A stretch of DNA of 64,000 nucleotides from Novilysobacter selenitireducens. GTDB taxonomy: Bacteria > Pseudomonadota > Gammaproteobacteria > Xanthomonadales > Xanthomonadaceae. Both the position numbers and the translations under genes were made by a program. Below, one piece after another: positions 1 through 8,409 of the stretch (the stretch's first letter is position 1; the number at the start of each line of letters is the position of its first letter). The stretch is from the NCBI RefSeq assembly GCF_020026895.1, contig NZ_JAINZW010000004.1, positions 62,001 through 126,000 on the forward strand. The letters are read 5' to 3'. Under the pieces are notes generated by a model. It was not told the origin of the DNA. It made no database searches and saw only the letters and a list, made by a program, of their open reading frames with translations.

Positions 1-536
1 GTGGGCTGGGGCGGCGGCTCGTCGGGCTGGAAGCCGGGCCCGATGCGGTGCACCGGCCAGCGGTAGGCCAGCGGCCATGCCAGCGGCGACACCGTGAGCG
101 GATCATCGAGCAGGGATGCGCCGTCGTCCGGCGGGTTCGTGATGGCGGGTGCTCTCGCCTCATGGATCTGCAGCGCCAGCTCGACCCATTCGTAATGCGC
201 CAGTTCCGGCAGGAATGCGGGCGTGATGCCGGGCGTCGCTTCGAGGTAGCGCAGGAATTCCCGCGGCACCTCCGGGAACAACGGGGTCTGGCAGCGGTGG
301 TCCCGGTAGAACGCACGGACCAGCGTCGTCCATCCGTCCTCGCCGAGCAGTTTGCGGATGACCGGGAAATTGCCGGCCAGCAGCGAGGCGAGGTTGTTGA
401 ATAGCAGGTCGCGGTAGACCTGCAGGCGGCGGTCCTCGATGCCGCCCGGGGCGGGCTGGCCATTGGGATCGCGCAGGTGCCGGGTCAGCCGCAGTTGCTG
501 GTCGCGCAGCGTCGCCGGTACGTCAGCGGGCGGCAT
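1..536 (-). CDS. hvfC: HvfC/BufC-type DUF2063 protein, 3' end cut by window edge
   Basis: The minus-strand frame opens with ATG at 534-536 and runs off the window, giving 178 codons without a stop. The N-terminal half reads [19 protein letters not shown] followed by [14 protein letters not shown], the signature of the DUF2063 N-terminal domain, and later [13 protein letters not shown], also typical. HvfC/BufC proteins partner the DUF692 enzyme HvfB in modifying cysteines of a small precursor peptide. The start overlaps the hvfB stop by 14 bases, so the two are probably translationally coupled. Family membership is seen directly; the role as accessory or substrate-recognition subunit is from known relatives. 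This reading frame is open throughout. Confidence 0.85.
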   Translation of the reverse strand, partial: MPPADVPATLRDQQLRLTRHLRDPNGQPAPGGIEDRRLQVYRDLLFNNLASLLAGNFPVIRKLLGEDGWTTLVRAFYRDHRCQTPLFPEVPREFLRYLEATPGITPAFLPELAHYEWVELALQIHEARAPAITNPPDDGASLLDDPLTVSPLAWPLAYRWPVHRIGPGFQPDEPPPQP

Positions 537-1413
537 GCGTGGCGGTCTGCGTGGACTTTGCTTCGGCCTGCAGGCGGCGCACGGTCTGCAATTCCGCCAC
601 CAGGTCCGCGTACGGCGGGAAGTTGAAGTCGCGCTCCAGCAGCGTGGGGCGCGTGCCGAAGCGGTCATAGGCCGCGGCGAGCAGGTCCCACACCGCGTCC
701 TTCACCGGCGCGCCATGGGTGTCGATCTTGAGGTCGTCGGCCTCGTCGAAATGGCCGGCCACGTGGTAGCTGGCGACGCGCTCGCCCGGCAGGCCGGCCA
801 TGAAGGCGGCGGCGTCGTAGCCGTGGTTGATCGAATTGACGTAGACGTTGTTGACGTCCAGCAGCAGGTCGCAGTCGGCTTCGGCCAGCACCGCGTTGGT
901 GAACTCCAGCTCGGACATCGGCGACGCGGCGTCACCCAACGGGTGCACCGCGTAATAGGAGACGTTCTCCACCGCGATGCGGCGACCGACGATGTCCTGC
1001 GTCTGCCGGATGCGCGCGGCGACGTGGCGCACCGCGTCCTCGGTGAAGGGGATCGGCAGCAGGTCGTAGAGCTGGCCGTCGTCGGCGCTGTAGCTCAGGT
1101 GCTCGCTGTAGAGCGCCACGCGGTGGCGGTCCAGGAACCGGCGTACGCGCGCCAAAAAGGTTTCATCCAGCGGCGCGAAGCCGCCCAGCGACAGCGACAG
1201 CCCGTGGCAGGTGAGCGGGTGGCGGGCGGACAGGTCGTCGAGCGCCTCGCCGATCGCCCCACCGACGCCGATCCAGTTCTCGGGCGCGCACTCGAGGAAA
1301 TCGAAATCACGCGTCGGCGTGTCGTGCGAGGGCGCGCCGCGCAACGGGCCCAGCAGGGCCCGTCGCAAGCCGAGCCCGGCCGCGTTCGGTAGCGGGGTGC
1401 GCAGACCGCTCAC
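523..1413 (-). CDS. hvfB: DUF692 multi-iron peptide-modifying enzyme, HvfB/BufB type
   Basis: About 296 residues with GTG at 1411-1413, which lies just after the hvfA stop. The frame is open upstream to an ATG at 1497, but that would overlap the hvfA coding sequence by 59 bases, so I prefer the GTG although no strong ribosome site precedes it. The product carries DUF692 landmarks: [13 protein letters not shown] near the start, [19 protein letters not shown], and [19 protein letters not shown], which supply the His, Asp, Glu and Asn ligands of the TIM-barrel iron site. Relatives (MbnB, HvfB, BufB) oxidise cysteine residues of a precursor to copper-chelating heterocycles or thioamides. The neighbouring precursor has four such cysteines, which fits. 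Confidence 0.88.
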   Translation of the reverse strand: MSGLRTPLPNAAGLGLRRALLGPLRGAPSHDTPTRDFDFLECAPENWIGVGGAIGEALDDLSARHPLTCHGLSLSLGGFAPLDETFLARVRRFLDRHRVALYSEHLSYSADDGQLYDLLPIPFTEDAVRHVAARIRQTQDIVGRRIAVENVSYYAVHPLGDAASPMSELEFTNAVLAEADCDLLLDVNNVYVNSINHGYDAAAFMAGLPGERVASYHVAGHFDEADDLKIDTHGAPVKDAVWDLLAAAYDRFGTRPTLLERDFNFPPYADLVAELQTVRRLQAEAKSTQTATHAAR

Positions 1414-1438
1414 GGCCGGGTCGTAGCGGTACGTCGGA

Positions 1439-1834
1439 TTACATCGAGCCGCCGCACTTGCCCTCGCCACACTTGCCTTCCATGTCGGCCTTCGCATCGC
1501 CCTTGCCGGCGTGCGCGGCGTCCAACTCGGCGGCGTCGATCATGCCGTCGCTGTTGGCGTCGTACTTGGCGAAGCGGTCGGCCTTGCCTTCGTGGGCGGC
1601 GGCGAACTCGGCCTGCGAGATGCTGCCGTTGCCGTCGGTGTCCATGGCATCCATCGTGTGGCCACCGCACTTGCCTTCGCCGCACTTGCCCTCGGCGTCC
1701 TTCTGCGCACCGGCTTCCTGGGCGCCGAGCAGGTAGCCGCCGGCCAGGTCGTTCATGGCGAAGGCGGAGGCCGACAGCGCGAGGCCACCGAGCAGGGCGG
1801 CGGTCAGGGCGACGGGCTTGTTGTTGTTGGACAT
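1439..1834 (-). CDS. hvfA: HvfA/BufA2-like modified-peptide precursor with two EF-hand loops
   Basis: 131 residues with a good ribosome site (GAGGAAG) before the ATG. A Sec signal peptide covers about residues 1-26 (hydrophobic [18 protein letters not shown]). Two [11 protein letters not shown] blocks follow, with Cys51/Cys56 near the middle and Cys122/Cys127 at the C terminus. EGKCG is the motif oxidised by HvfB-type enzymes in Haemophilus and related bufferins, giving copper(I)-binding groups. Between the blocks lie two canonical EF-hand calcium loops, at 65-76 ([12 protein letters not shown]) and 92-103 ([12 protein letters not shown]), with acidic residues at positions 1, 3, 5 and 12. The precursor is exported, so maturation is probably cytoplasmic followed by periplasmic metal binding. 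The EF-hand insertion is unusual for the family. Confidence 0.85.
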   Translation of the reverse strand: MSNNNKPVALTAALLGGLALSASAFAMNDLAGGYLLGAQEAGAQKDAEGKCGEGKCGGHTMDAMDTDGNGSISQAEFAAAHEGKADRFAKYDANSDGMIDAAELDAAHAGKGDAKADMEGKCGEGKCGGSM

Positions 1835-1912
1835 GGGTGCTTCCTCGTGATGGGTGGAGTCGGTGGTCAGGCACCGCGCCCGGTATTAGACACCCGGCCG
1901 CCCGAACCGCTC

Positions 1913-1929
1913 GTTAGCAAAGTGTTAGC
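1913..1929. promoter_or_regulatory. GTTAGC direct repeat upstream of hvfA
   Basis: Two identical GTTAGC hexamers start 11 bases apart (1913 and 1924), about 80 bases upstream of the hvfA ATG. On the hvfA strand the site reads GCTAAC-N5-GCTAAC. Spacing of about one helical turn suits a dimeric activator or the upstream part of an ECF-sigma promoter; related operons are often ECF controlled. Function is inferred only. Confidence 0.35.
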
Positions 1930-1995
1930 GCGGAACCGCGTTCAGCGATGCCGGGCCTGGACAGGTTCGTGCGGCAGCGGCATGCGGATGCAGGC

Positions 1996-2025
1996 AAAGA
2001 AAAGGCGGACCGTTACCGGCCCGCC
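1996..2025 (-). terminator. intrinsic terminator after phoU
   Basis: On the minus strand an 8-bp stem (2018-2025 with 2004-2011, one G-T pair, loop of six) is followed by TTTTCTTT. It lies 26 bases past the phoU stop and would close the pst-phoU transcript before hvfA. Confidence 0.8.
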
Positions 2026-2050
2026 CTTCGTAGTTCGGGTGCCCCGGGGC

Positions 2051-2758
2051 TCAGGGCGCCACGGTGTTGCTCTCGTCGCGCTTGTCGCGCGGCGGCAGCT
2101 GCTCCTCGCCCTTGACCAGGAACCACACGTTCTCGGCGATGTTGGTGGCGTGGTCGCCGACGCGCTCGATGTTCTTGGCCATGAACAGCAGGTGCGTGCA
2201 GGGCGTGATCGCGCGCGCGTCTTCCATCATGTAGGTCAGCAGCTCGCGGAACAGCGCGGTGTAGGCAGTGTCGATCTCGGCATCGCGGTCGCGGATGCGC
2301 TGGGCGGCCTCGACGTCGCTGTCGCGGTAGGCGGTCAGTACATCGCGCAGCTGCTGCACGGCCAGGGTGCCGATCGCGTGCAGGCCGCTGACCTGCGGCA
2401 GCGGCGGGGCGAGGTTCAGCGCAGTGGAGCGCTTGGCGACGTTGGCGGCGTAGTCGCCGATGCGCTCGATGTCGGAGGCCACGCGGATGGCGGCCAGGAT
2501 CTCGCGCAGGTCGCGCGCCATCGGCCCACGCAGCGCAAGCTTCATGACGTCGTGGCTGATCTCCTGCTCCAGCGCGTCCAGTGCGTCGTCGTTGGCAACG
2601 ATGCGCTCGGCCGCCTTGTCGTCGCGGCGCTTGACCACGTCCAGCGCGGCTTCCAGCTGCGCGGCCGCCATCTCGCCCATGCGCAGGGTTTCGTTGAGCA
2701 GTCGCTTCTGCTCTTCGTCGTAGCTCTTGACGATGTGGTCGTGCATGTTGGTACCCAT
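2051..2758 (-). CDS. phoU: phosphate transport regulator PhoU
   Basis: 235 residues from the ATG at 2756-2758, which has AGGA eight bases upstream; a longer in-frame reading to 2875 runs through a repeat element and has no family support. The sequence has two PhoU helical-bundle repeats. Metal-site residues are visible in ERIGDYAANVAKR (first repeat) and ERVGDHATNIAENV (second repeat). PhoU links the Pst transporter to the PhoR kinase and keeps the Pho regulon off when phosphate is plentiful. It is the last gene of pstSCAB-phoU, separated from pstB by 147 bases holding two hairpins. No phoB or phoR is present in this window. Confidence 0.95.
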   Translation of the reverse strand: MGTNMHDHIVKSYDEEQKRLLNETLRMGEMAAAQLEAALDVVKRRDDKAAERIVANDDALDALEQEISHDVMKLALRGPMARDLREILAAIRVASDIERIGDYAANVAKRSTALNLAPPLPQVSGLHAIGTLAVQQLRDVLTAYRDSDVEAAQRIRDRDAEIDTAYTALFRELLTYMMEDARAITPCTHLLFMAKNIERVGDHATNIAENVWFLVKGEEQLPPRDKRDESNTVAP

Positions 2759-2781
2759 GTCGGTGTCCTGTTGTTCTGCTC

Positions 2782-2895
2782 CCTCCCCTGCGGGGCAGGG
2801 GAGGTTCGGGGTGTGGGTTCGGCGCGGGCGTGGCGTTCGGCCGCGCCCCCGGACCCTCATCCGCCCTGCGGGCACCTTCTCCCGGGGGGAGAAGG
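2782..2895. repeat. two palindromic hairpins between pstB and phoU
   Basis: First palindrome: arms 2782-2791 and 2795-2804 (CCTCCCCTGC and its complement). Second: arms 2875-2883 and 2887-2895 (CCTTCTCCC and its complement). Between them lies GC-rich spacer including CCCTCATCCGCCCTGCGGGC. This resembles the extragenic repeat family common in Xanthomonadaceae. The element could lower phoU expression relative to pstB or protect the upstream message. Confidence 0.6.
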
Positions 2896-2905
2896 ATTCA
2901 ATCCG

Positions 2906-3796
2906 TCACCCGAACCGCCCGGTGATGTAGTCCTCGGTCTGCTGCTTGGACGGGTTGGAGAAGATGGTGCCGGTCTCGCCGTGCTCGATGAGGTCGCCCA
3001 GGTACATGAAGGCGGTGTAGTCCGAGACGCGCGCGGCCTGCTGCATGTTGTGGGTCACGATCGCGATCGTGTAGTCCTTCTTCAGCTCCTCGACCAGCTG
3101 CTCGATGCGGCTGGTGGAGATCGGGTCCAGCGCCGAGGTCGGCTCATCCAGCAGCAGCACGTCCGGCTTGAGCGCGACCGCGCGGGCGATGCACAGGCGC
3201 TGCTGCTGGCCGCCCGACAGGCCCAGCGCGCTCTGGCCCAGCTTGTCCTTGACCTCGTCCCACAGCGCGCCTTGGCGCAGCGCGTGTTCGACGCGGTCGT
3301 TCATGTCCGACTTCGACAGCTTCTCGTGGTGGCGGATGCCGTAGGCCACGTTCTCGAAGATCGTCATCGGGAACGGCACCGGCTTCTGGAACACCATGCC
3401 GACCTTGCTGCGCAGCCGGTTCATGGGGTACTTCGGGTCGAGGATGTTCTCGCCGTCCAGCAGCACCTCGCCGCTGGCGCGTAGCTTGGGGTACAGCGCG
3501 TAGATGCGGTTGAACACGCGCAGCAGCGTCGACTTGCCGCAGCCCGAGGGCCCGATCAGCGCGGTGACCTGCTTCTCGGGGATCTCCAGGTTGATCGAGT
3601 TCAACGCCTTGAAGTCGCCGTAGTGGAAGTCGAGGTTGCGCGCGGCGAGCTTGACCGGCGCGGCAGCCACCGGGGCGGCGCGATCGCGCGGTGCGAGGTT
3701 GAGGCGGGCGTCGTTCATGGCCGGGGTCCGGGAATCGTCGAGGCGGGGCGTTACGTGCGGTGCGGGGCGTGCGGGTGTCGCGGTCGCGTCAGTCAT
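2906..3796 (-). CDS. pstB: phosphate ABC transporter ATP-binding protein PstB
   Basis: 296 residues. The ATPase core starts near residue 47 after an N-terminal tail of about 45 residues rich in Ala, Pro and Arg; a second in-frame ATG at 3718 would remove part of it. Walker A is GPSGCGKST (82-90), signature LSGGQQQR (193-200), Walker [14 protein letters not shown] (213-225), and switch His in IVTHNMQQA. The [13 protein letters not shown] stretch is typical of PstB. It powers phosphate import with PstA and PstC. The start overlaps the pstA stop by 8 bases, indicating translational coupling. Confidence 0.97.
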   Translation of the reverse strand: MTDATATPARPAPHVTPRLDDSRTPAMNDARLNLAPRDRAAPVAAAPVKLAARNLDFHYGDFKALNSINLEIPEKQVTALIGPSGCGKSTLLRVFNRIYALYPKLRASGEVLLDGENILDPKYPMNRLRSKVGMVFQKPVPFPMTIFENVAYGIRHHEKLSKSDMNDRVEHALRQGALWDEVKDKLGQSALGLSGGQQQRLCIARAVALKPDVLLLDEPTSALDPISTSRIEQLVEELKKDYTIAIVTHNMQQAARVSDYTAFMYLGDLIEHGETGTIFSNPSKQQTEDYITGRFG

Positions 3797-4646
3797 GGCT
3801 GATCCTCTTTCGCAGCACCAGCCAGCGTGCCAGCAGGCTGACCACCAGCACGAACAGGGTCAAGACCAGTGCGCCGGCCCAGGCCAGGTCCTGCCAGGTG
3901 CCGTAGGGGCTGCCGGCGAACTGGTACATCACCACCGGCACGCTGGCCATGGGGCCGGTGACGTCGGTGCTCCAGTACTGGTTGCCGAACGCGGTGAACA
4001 GCAGCGGCGCGGTTTCACCGGAGATGCGCGCCAGTGCCAGCAGCACGCCGGTGACGATGCCGGCCGACGCGCTGCGGTACAGCACCTGCACGATGACCTT
4101 CCACTGCGGAACGCCCAGGCTCAGCGCCGCCTCGCGCATCTGCGGCGGCACCAGGCGCAGCATCTCGTCGGTGGTGCGCACCACCACCGGCAGCACGATG
4201 AACGCCAGCGCGATGGCGCCGGCCACCGCCGAGAAGTTGCCGCCCGCGCGCATCACCACCAGCGTGTAGACGAAAAGGCCCAGCACGATCGACGGCGCCG
4301 ACAGCAGGATGTCGTTGACGAAGCGCACCACGGTGCCCAGCTTGCGGGCGTGGCCGTACTCGGCCAGCCACGTGCCGGCGGCAATGCCAATGGGCGTGCC
4401 GATCAGGATCGCCATCAGGCACATCACCGCGCTGCCGAAGAAGGCGTTGCGCAGGCCGCCCTCGACCATCGGCGGCGGCGTGTCCTGCACGAACAGCTGC
4501 CAGTTGATGCCCGACAGGCCCTTGGAGACGAGCGTCCACAGGATCCAGCCGAGGAAGAACAGGCCCAGCAGCGCGGCGGCGCAGGCCAGCGTCACCGCCA
4601 CGGTATTGGCGATGCTGCGGCGGCGGTAGAGGCGGTCGGCGGCCAT
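3789..4646 (-). CDS. pstA: phosphate ABC transporter permease PstA
   Basis: 285 residues with about six membrane segments, beginning with [20 protein letters not shown]. The EAA-type cytoplasmic loop is [19 protein letters not shown]. The C terminus ([12 protein letters not shown]) ends inside the membrane-proximal cytoplasm as in other PstA proteins. It forms the phosphate channel with PstC in the inner membrane. Its ATG overlaps the pstC stop by one base (TGATG), and its end overlaps pstB. Confidence 0.96.
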   Translation of the reverse strand: MAADRLYRRRSIANTVAVTLACAAALLGLFFLGWILWTLVSKGLSGINWQLFVQDTPPPMVEGGLRNAFFGSAVMCLMAILIGTPIGIAAGTWLAEYGHARKLGTVVRFVNDILLSAPSIVLGLFVYTLVVMRAGGNFSAVAGAIALAFIVLPVVVRTTDEMLRLVPPQMREAALSLGVPQWKVIVQVLYRSASAGIVTGVLLALARISGETAPLLFTAFGNQYWSTDVTGPMASVPVVMYQFAGSPYGTWQDLAWAGALVLTLFVLVVSLLARWLVLRKRISHD

Positions 4647-5617
4647 CAGTTGCCCTCCTTGCGCGACAGTTGCGCCAGCATCAGGCGGGCAATGGCCAGC
4701 ACCACGAAGGTGACGATGAACAGCACGAAGCCCAGTAGCAGCAGCGCGGAGCGGTAGGTCTCGGTCGCCTCGCCGAAGTCATTGGCGATCAGTGCCGCGA
4801 TGGTCGTCCCCGGCTCCAGCAGCGAGGCGGTGAAGCGCGTTGAGTTGCCGATCACGAAGGCCACCGCCATCGTCTCGCCCAGCGCCCGGCCCAGGCCGAG
4901 GAACACGCCGCCGATGACGGCCGAGCGCGTGTAGGGCAGCACGATGTCCCAGCTGACCTCCCACTTGGTCGAGCCCAGCGCGTAGGCCGACTCCTTCAGG
5001 CGCGTCGGCACGGTCAGGAACACCTCGCGCATGACCGACGAAATGAACGGGATCACCATGATTGCCAGCACGATGCCGGCCGTCAGCATGCCGATGCCCA
5101 GCGGCGGGCCCTGGAACACCGGGCCGATCACCGGCCATGTGCCGAGGTTCTCGTTGAGCCAGGGCGTCACGTGCTCGGTCATCACCGGCACCAGCACGAA
5201 CAGGCCCCACATGCCGTAGATGATCGACGGGATGCCGGCCAGCAGCTCGATGGCCGTGCCGACCGGCCCGCGCAGCCAGCGCGGCGCGACTTCGGTCAGG
5301 AAGAAGGCGATGCCGAAGCTGACCGGCACCGCGATCAGCATGGCGATGAGCGCGGTGACCACGGTGCCGAAGATCGGCACCAGCGCACCGTAGCGGTTCT
5401 CGACCGGGTTCCACTCGGTGCTGGTGAAGAACGACAGGCCCTGCGACGCGAGCACGTCGCGGCCGCCCCACAGCATCGACAGCGCCGCGCCGGCCAGCGC
5501 CACCATCACCAGCATGGCGGTGCCGGCCACGACATAGCGGAAGACCACGTCGTTGCGCGTGTCGCGCGTGTCTCTCGCGCTGGGGGCTGCAGCGTTGGGT
5601 AAGGCGGTGCTGGTCAT
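4646..5617 (-). CDS. pstC: phosphate ABC transporter permease PstC
   Basis: 323 residues with six predicted membrane helices. The first is YVVAGTAMLVMVALAGAALSML. Conserved stretches include GMWGLFVLVPVM, PFISSVMREVFLTVP and the EAA loop KESAYALGSTKWEVSWDIVLP. It pairs with PstA. It is the first gene after the pstS-pstC intercistronic hairpin, so it is probably made at a lower level than the binding protein. Length agrees with the family. Confidence 0.96.
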   Translation of the reverse strand: MTSTALPNAAAPSARDTRDTRNDVVFRYVVAGTAMLVMVALAGAALSMLWGGRDVLASQGLSFFTSTEWNPVENRYGALVPIFGTVVTALIAMLIAVPVSFGIAFFLTEVAPRWLRGPVGTAIELLAGIPSIIYGMWGLFVLVPVMTEHVTPWLNENLGTWPVIGPVFQGPPLGIGMLTAGIVLAIMVIPFISSVMREVFLTVPTRLKESAYALGSTKWEVSWDIVLPYTRSAVIGGVFLGLGRALGETMAVAFVIGNSTRFTASLLEPGTTIAALIANDFGEATETYRSALLLLGFVLFIVTFVVLAIARLMLAQLSRKEGN

Positions 5618-5644
5618 CGCGTTCTCGTCGGGAACGGTGGAATG

Positions 5645-5676
5645 GCAATGCCCGGCGTGTGACGGCCGGGCATTGC
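5645..5676 (-). promoter_or_regulatory. pstS-pstC intercistronic hairpin
   Basis: Perfect 12-bp inverted repeat (GCAATGCCCGGC at 5645-5656 against its complement at 5665-5676, loop of eight) between the pstS stop and the pstC start, without a U-run. Such hairpins usually stabilise the upstream message or cause partial termination, giving excess PstS over the membrane components. Confidence 0.65.
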
Positions 5677-5699
5677 GGTGCTACGGACCGATGGGGCGA

Positions 5700-6794
5700 T
5701 CAGGACTTGAATTCAGCCGCCCAGTACGCCTCGACCTGCTGCACCAGCTCCGGCGGCAGCGGCACGTAGTGCAGCTCGCTGGCCTGGGCCTGGCCGCTTT
5801 CGAACGCCCACTTGAAGAACTCCATCGCGTCGGCGCTGCGCTTGGCGTCCTTGGGCTGCTTGTACATCAGGATGAAGTTGGTGGCCGTGATCGGCCAGGC
5901 GTCGGCGCCCGGCGCGTTGGTGATCACCAGGTTGAAGTCCTCCACGCTGCTCCAGTCGGCGGTGGCCGCGGCAGCCTGGAAGCTCTCGGCGCTGGGGTTG
6001 ACCCAGTTGCCGGCGGCGTTCTGCAGCTGGACGTGCGCCATGCCGCTCTGCACGGCGTAGGCCAGCTCCACGTAACCGATCGAGCCGGGGATCTGCTGGA
6101 CGTACGAGGCGACGCCCTCGTTGCCCTTGCCGCCCACGCCGCTCGGCCAGCTGACCGAGGTGCCTTCGCCGATGCCCGACTTCCACTCCGGGCTCACCTT
6201 GGACAGGTAGTTGGTGAAGTTGAAGGTCGTGCCCGAGCCGTCGGAACGGTGGACGATGTTGATCTTGGTCGACGGCAGGGTCACGCCCGGGTTGAGCGCG
6301 GCGATGGCCGGGTCGTTCCAGGTGGTGATCGCGCCGGAGAAGATGCGCGCCAGCGTGGCGCCGTCCAGGCGCAGCTGGCCCGGCTCGATGCCTTCGATGT
6401 TGACGACCGGCACCACGCCGCCGATGGCCGACGGGAACTGGCCCAGGCCGGCCTCGGCGAGCTCTTCGCTGGAGAGCGGCTTGTCCGACGACCCGAAGTC
6501 GACGGTGGCGGCCTTGATCTGAGCGATGCCGCCGCCCGAGCCGATCGACTGGTAGTTGACCTTGGCGCCGGTGGCGGCGTTGTAGTCGGCCGACCACTTG
6601 GAGATCAGCGGGAAGATGAAGGACGCACCGGCGCCCGAGATTTCCGCGGAGACGCGGTCGCCGGCAGCGGCGTCCTGTCCGGCGGGTGCGTTGCCAGCGT
6701 CGGCGGCAGGCGCGCCGTCGTTGCCGCCGCAGGCGGCCACGGCCAGGGCGATGGCCAGGGAGAGGAGGGCGGTACGGGCCGAGGAAACGGTCAT
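5700..6794 (-). CDS. pstS: phosphate-binding lipoprotein PstS
   Basis: 364 residues from the ATG at 6792-6794, preceded by a GGAG ribosome site; the frame stays open to 6890 but that extension has no signal-peptide character and would cover the Pho box. The N terminus has a lipoprotein signal ending VAAC (cleavage before the Cys in LAVAACGGN), so it is a membrane-anchored periplasmic binding protein. Phosphate-site motifs are visible: SGAGASFIFPL, QSIGSGGGIAQI, DFGSSDKPLS and HRSDGSGTTFNFTNYL. It delivers phosphate to PstCAB. A PhoB box lies 66 bases upstream. Confidence 0.97.
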   Translation of the reverse strand: MTVSSARTALLSLAIALAVAACGGNDGAPAADAGNAPAGQDAAAGDRVSAEISGAGASFIFPLISKWSADYNAATGAKVNYQSIGSGGGIAQIKAATVDFGSSDKPLSSEELAEAGLGQFPSAIGGVVPVVNIEGIEPGQLRLDGATLARIFSGAITTWNDPAIAALNPGVTLPSTKINIVHRSDGSGTTFNFTNYLSKVSPEWKSGIGEGTSVSWPSGVGGKGNEGVASYVQQIPGSIGYVELAYAVQSGMAHVQLQNAAGNWVNPSAESFQAAAATADWSSVEDFNLVITNAPGADAWPITATNFILMYKQPKDAKRSADAMEFFKWAFESGQAQASELHYVPLPPELVQQVEAYWAAEFKS

Positions 6795-6860
6795 CGAAGT
6801 GCTCCAGGGTGGTAGGCCGGCAGGACTGCCGGTGGGACCCGACCATGGAATGATGTTTTT

Positions 6861-6878
6861 GTTACATGCTTGTGACAT
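6861..6878 (-). promoter_or_regulatory. Pho box upstream of pstS
   Basis: Minus strand reads ATGTCAC-AAGC-ATGTAAC, two heptamers 11 bp apart matching the PhoB direct repeat. It sits 66 bases before the pstS start; about ten bases further downstream a weak TTCCAT could serve as -10. Confidence 0.75.
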
Positions 6879-6940
6879 GGGCTGCCACATTTGTGTCTTT
6901 TTCTGGAAACCCGAGCCCAGTCAAAGGCTTGGAGGCGCCG

Positions 6941-6974
6941 GAAAACAAAAAACGCGGGCCCGTGAAGGGCCCGC
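6941..6974 (-). terminator. intrinsic terminator after the phosphate porin
   Basis: On the minus strand, GCGGGCCC (complement of 6967-6974) pairs with 6954-6961 around a five-base loop, followed by GTTTTTTGTTTT. It lies about 150 bases past the porin stop and would separate porin and pstS transcripts. Confidence 0.85.
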
Positions 6975-7120
6975 GCCGGGAACGACGAGGGAGAGAGGAC
7001 TCGCGGTTCTATTGGGTGCCGGCTGTCCTGTGGCTGGCGCAGCGCCATTGGACACCCGGCGTGTGACAGCACGGCGCGGCGCGGATGTCACTCGCGTGAC
7101 AGGGCGCCGGCCCGCGCGCG

Positions 7121-8248
7121 TCACCAGTTCAGCTGCACGCGCGCCTGCACGCTGCTGGGGTCGTCGGGCAGGCCCGCGCGCTCGGAGTCGACGCTGACGT
7201 AATCCAGCATCAGCTTGAAGTTCTTGCGCCAGTACCAGTTCACGCCAGCGGTGATCGCGTCCATCTCGCCGCCGCCGACCGCGCCGTCGTCCAGGTCCAG
7301 CGTGTCGTAGCGCAGGCCCACCTGCCACATGCCACGGGCGGGCTCGGAGGGCTTGCCGGTGGTCGGCACGCCGCCCTTGTAGCCCCAGGTCTCGCCGGTC
7401 AGGTTGTAGACCGCGCTGACGTACGCACCGTCGCCGCGGTAGTCGTCGTTGCCGGCGCCGTAGCGGTCTGCATCGACCGTCATGTACTCGCCCTGCAGCT
7501 TCAGCGGGCCGGCGACCCAGAAGCTCTCCAGGCCGACGGTGGCCACGCGATCGGCATCGAAGAAGTTGCCGGTGTCGACTACGCGCACGTCGGCCAGGTC
7601 GGCCTGCGGGCGGTTGCGCAGGCGCAGGGTGTCGTCGTCGGTGTCGCGGTCCACGTACGACAGGCCGAAGTGCAGGATGCGGCCGTCCTCGTTGATCGGC
7701 GCGAACGTGCCGCGCAGTCCATACCCCGAGCCGCGGTTGCCGTCGTCGGTCAGCTCGCGGCCGAAGGCGCTGGCGGTGAAGCCCCACGCATCGTTGCCGT
7801 AGCCGTAGGCCACGCCGAGGCGCCGGCCGGTGCCGAAGGTGTTGGTGATGGCGGCCTTGGAGATGAAGTCGTTGTTCTTGGTCGACGACAGCTCTTCCAT
7901 GCTGTGCGGCTGCTTGTACTGGCCGGCCTGCAGGTAGTGGCCGCCGCCCAGTCCGAACTTGCCGTTGACGTCCAGCCACTTGTCGGAGGCGGCGTCGTAG
8001 CCCACCACCCAGTCGAACTCGCCGATGCCGCCCTTCAGGACGAGCTCGGCGCGGCGCAGGTCGCTGGCGCGGTCGCCGTCGGCCAGTTCGACGCGGTCGC
8101 TGTCGAACCACGTGGAATCGGCCTGGACCAAGCCTTCGAAGCCAATCTCCATGCCGCCGATCTCGTCCAGCTTGATCTCGGCGTGCGCGAGCGGCGCGGC
8201 GATGGCCAGGGCGAGGCCGATGAAGAGTCGCGAAGATGCAATGTTCAT
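7121..8248 (-). CDS. oprP: phosphate-selective porin of the OprP/OprO family
   Basis: 375 residues. Signal peptide about residues 1-23 (LFIGLALAIAAPLAHA). The body is a beta-barrel with alternating hydrophobic strands, such as FEGLVQADSTWFDSDRV, GEFDWVVGYDAASDKWLDV, and the family hallmark HYLQAGQYKQPHSMEELSS. The C-terminal residue is Trp (ARVQLNW), as expected for BamA-assembled barrels. Members form anion channels for phosphate or polyphosphate in the outer membrane under phosphate starvation. It lies between gspN and pstS in the same direction and has its own Pho box 53 bases upstream. Choice between OprP and OprO is not possible from sequence alone. Confidence 0.9.
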   Translation of the reverse strand: MNIASSRLFIGLALAIAAPLAHAEIKLDEIGGMEIGFEGLVQADSTWFDSDRVELADGDRASDLRRAELVLKGGIGEFDWVVGYDAASDKWLDVNGKFGLGGGHYLQAGQYKQPHSMEELSSTKNNDFISKAAITNTFGTGRRLGVAYGYGNDAWGFTASAFGRELTDDGNRGSGYGLRGTFAPINEDGRILHFGLSYVDRDTDDDTLRLRNRPQADLADVRVVDTGNFFDADRVATVGLESFWVAGPLKLQGEYMTVDADRYGAGNDDYRGDGAYVSAVYNLTGETWGYKGGVPTTGKPSEPARGMWQVGLRYDTLDLDDGAVGGGEMDAITAGVNWYWRKNFKLMLDYVSVDSERAGLPDDPSSVQARVQLNW

Positions 8249-8301
8249 GACTTGGAAAGGTCACATTGGGGCGGGATTGGCGCGCAGGCTAGGCGCGCGC
8301 C

Positions 8302-8319
8302 ATGACAGTCATGTGACAT
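8302..8319 (-). promoter_or_regulatory. Pho box upstream of the phosphate porin
   Basis: Minus strand reads ATGTCAC-ATGA-CTGTCAT, an excellent PhoB direct repeat with 11-bp spacing. Ten bases downstream is TAGCCT, a plausible -10. It is 53 bases before the porin start and gives this gene its own phosphate-controlled promoter inside the cluster. Confidence 0.82.
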
Positions 8320-8409
8320 TTTGCGGTTTTGTTGCGCAGCCGTGACCGTGTCGTGTCCCGGACGTGACCCGGAGTTGACGTGCGTGTGACCCGGCGCCCG
8401 CAATCCGGG

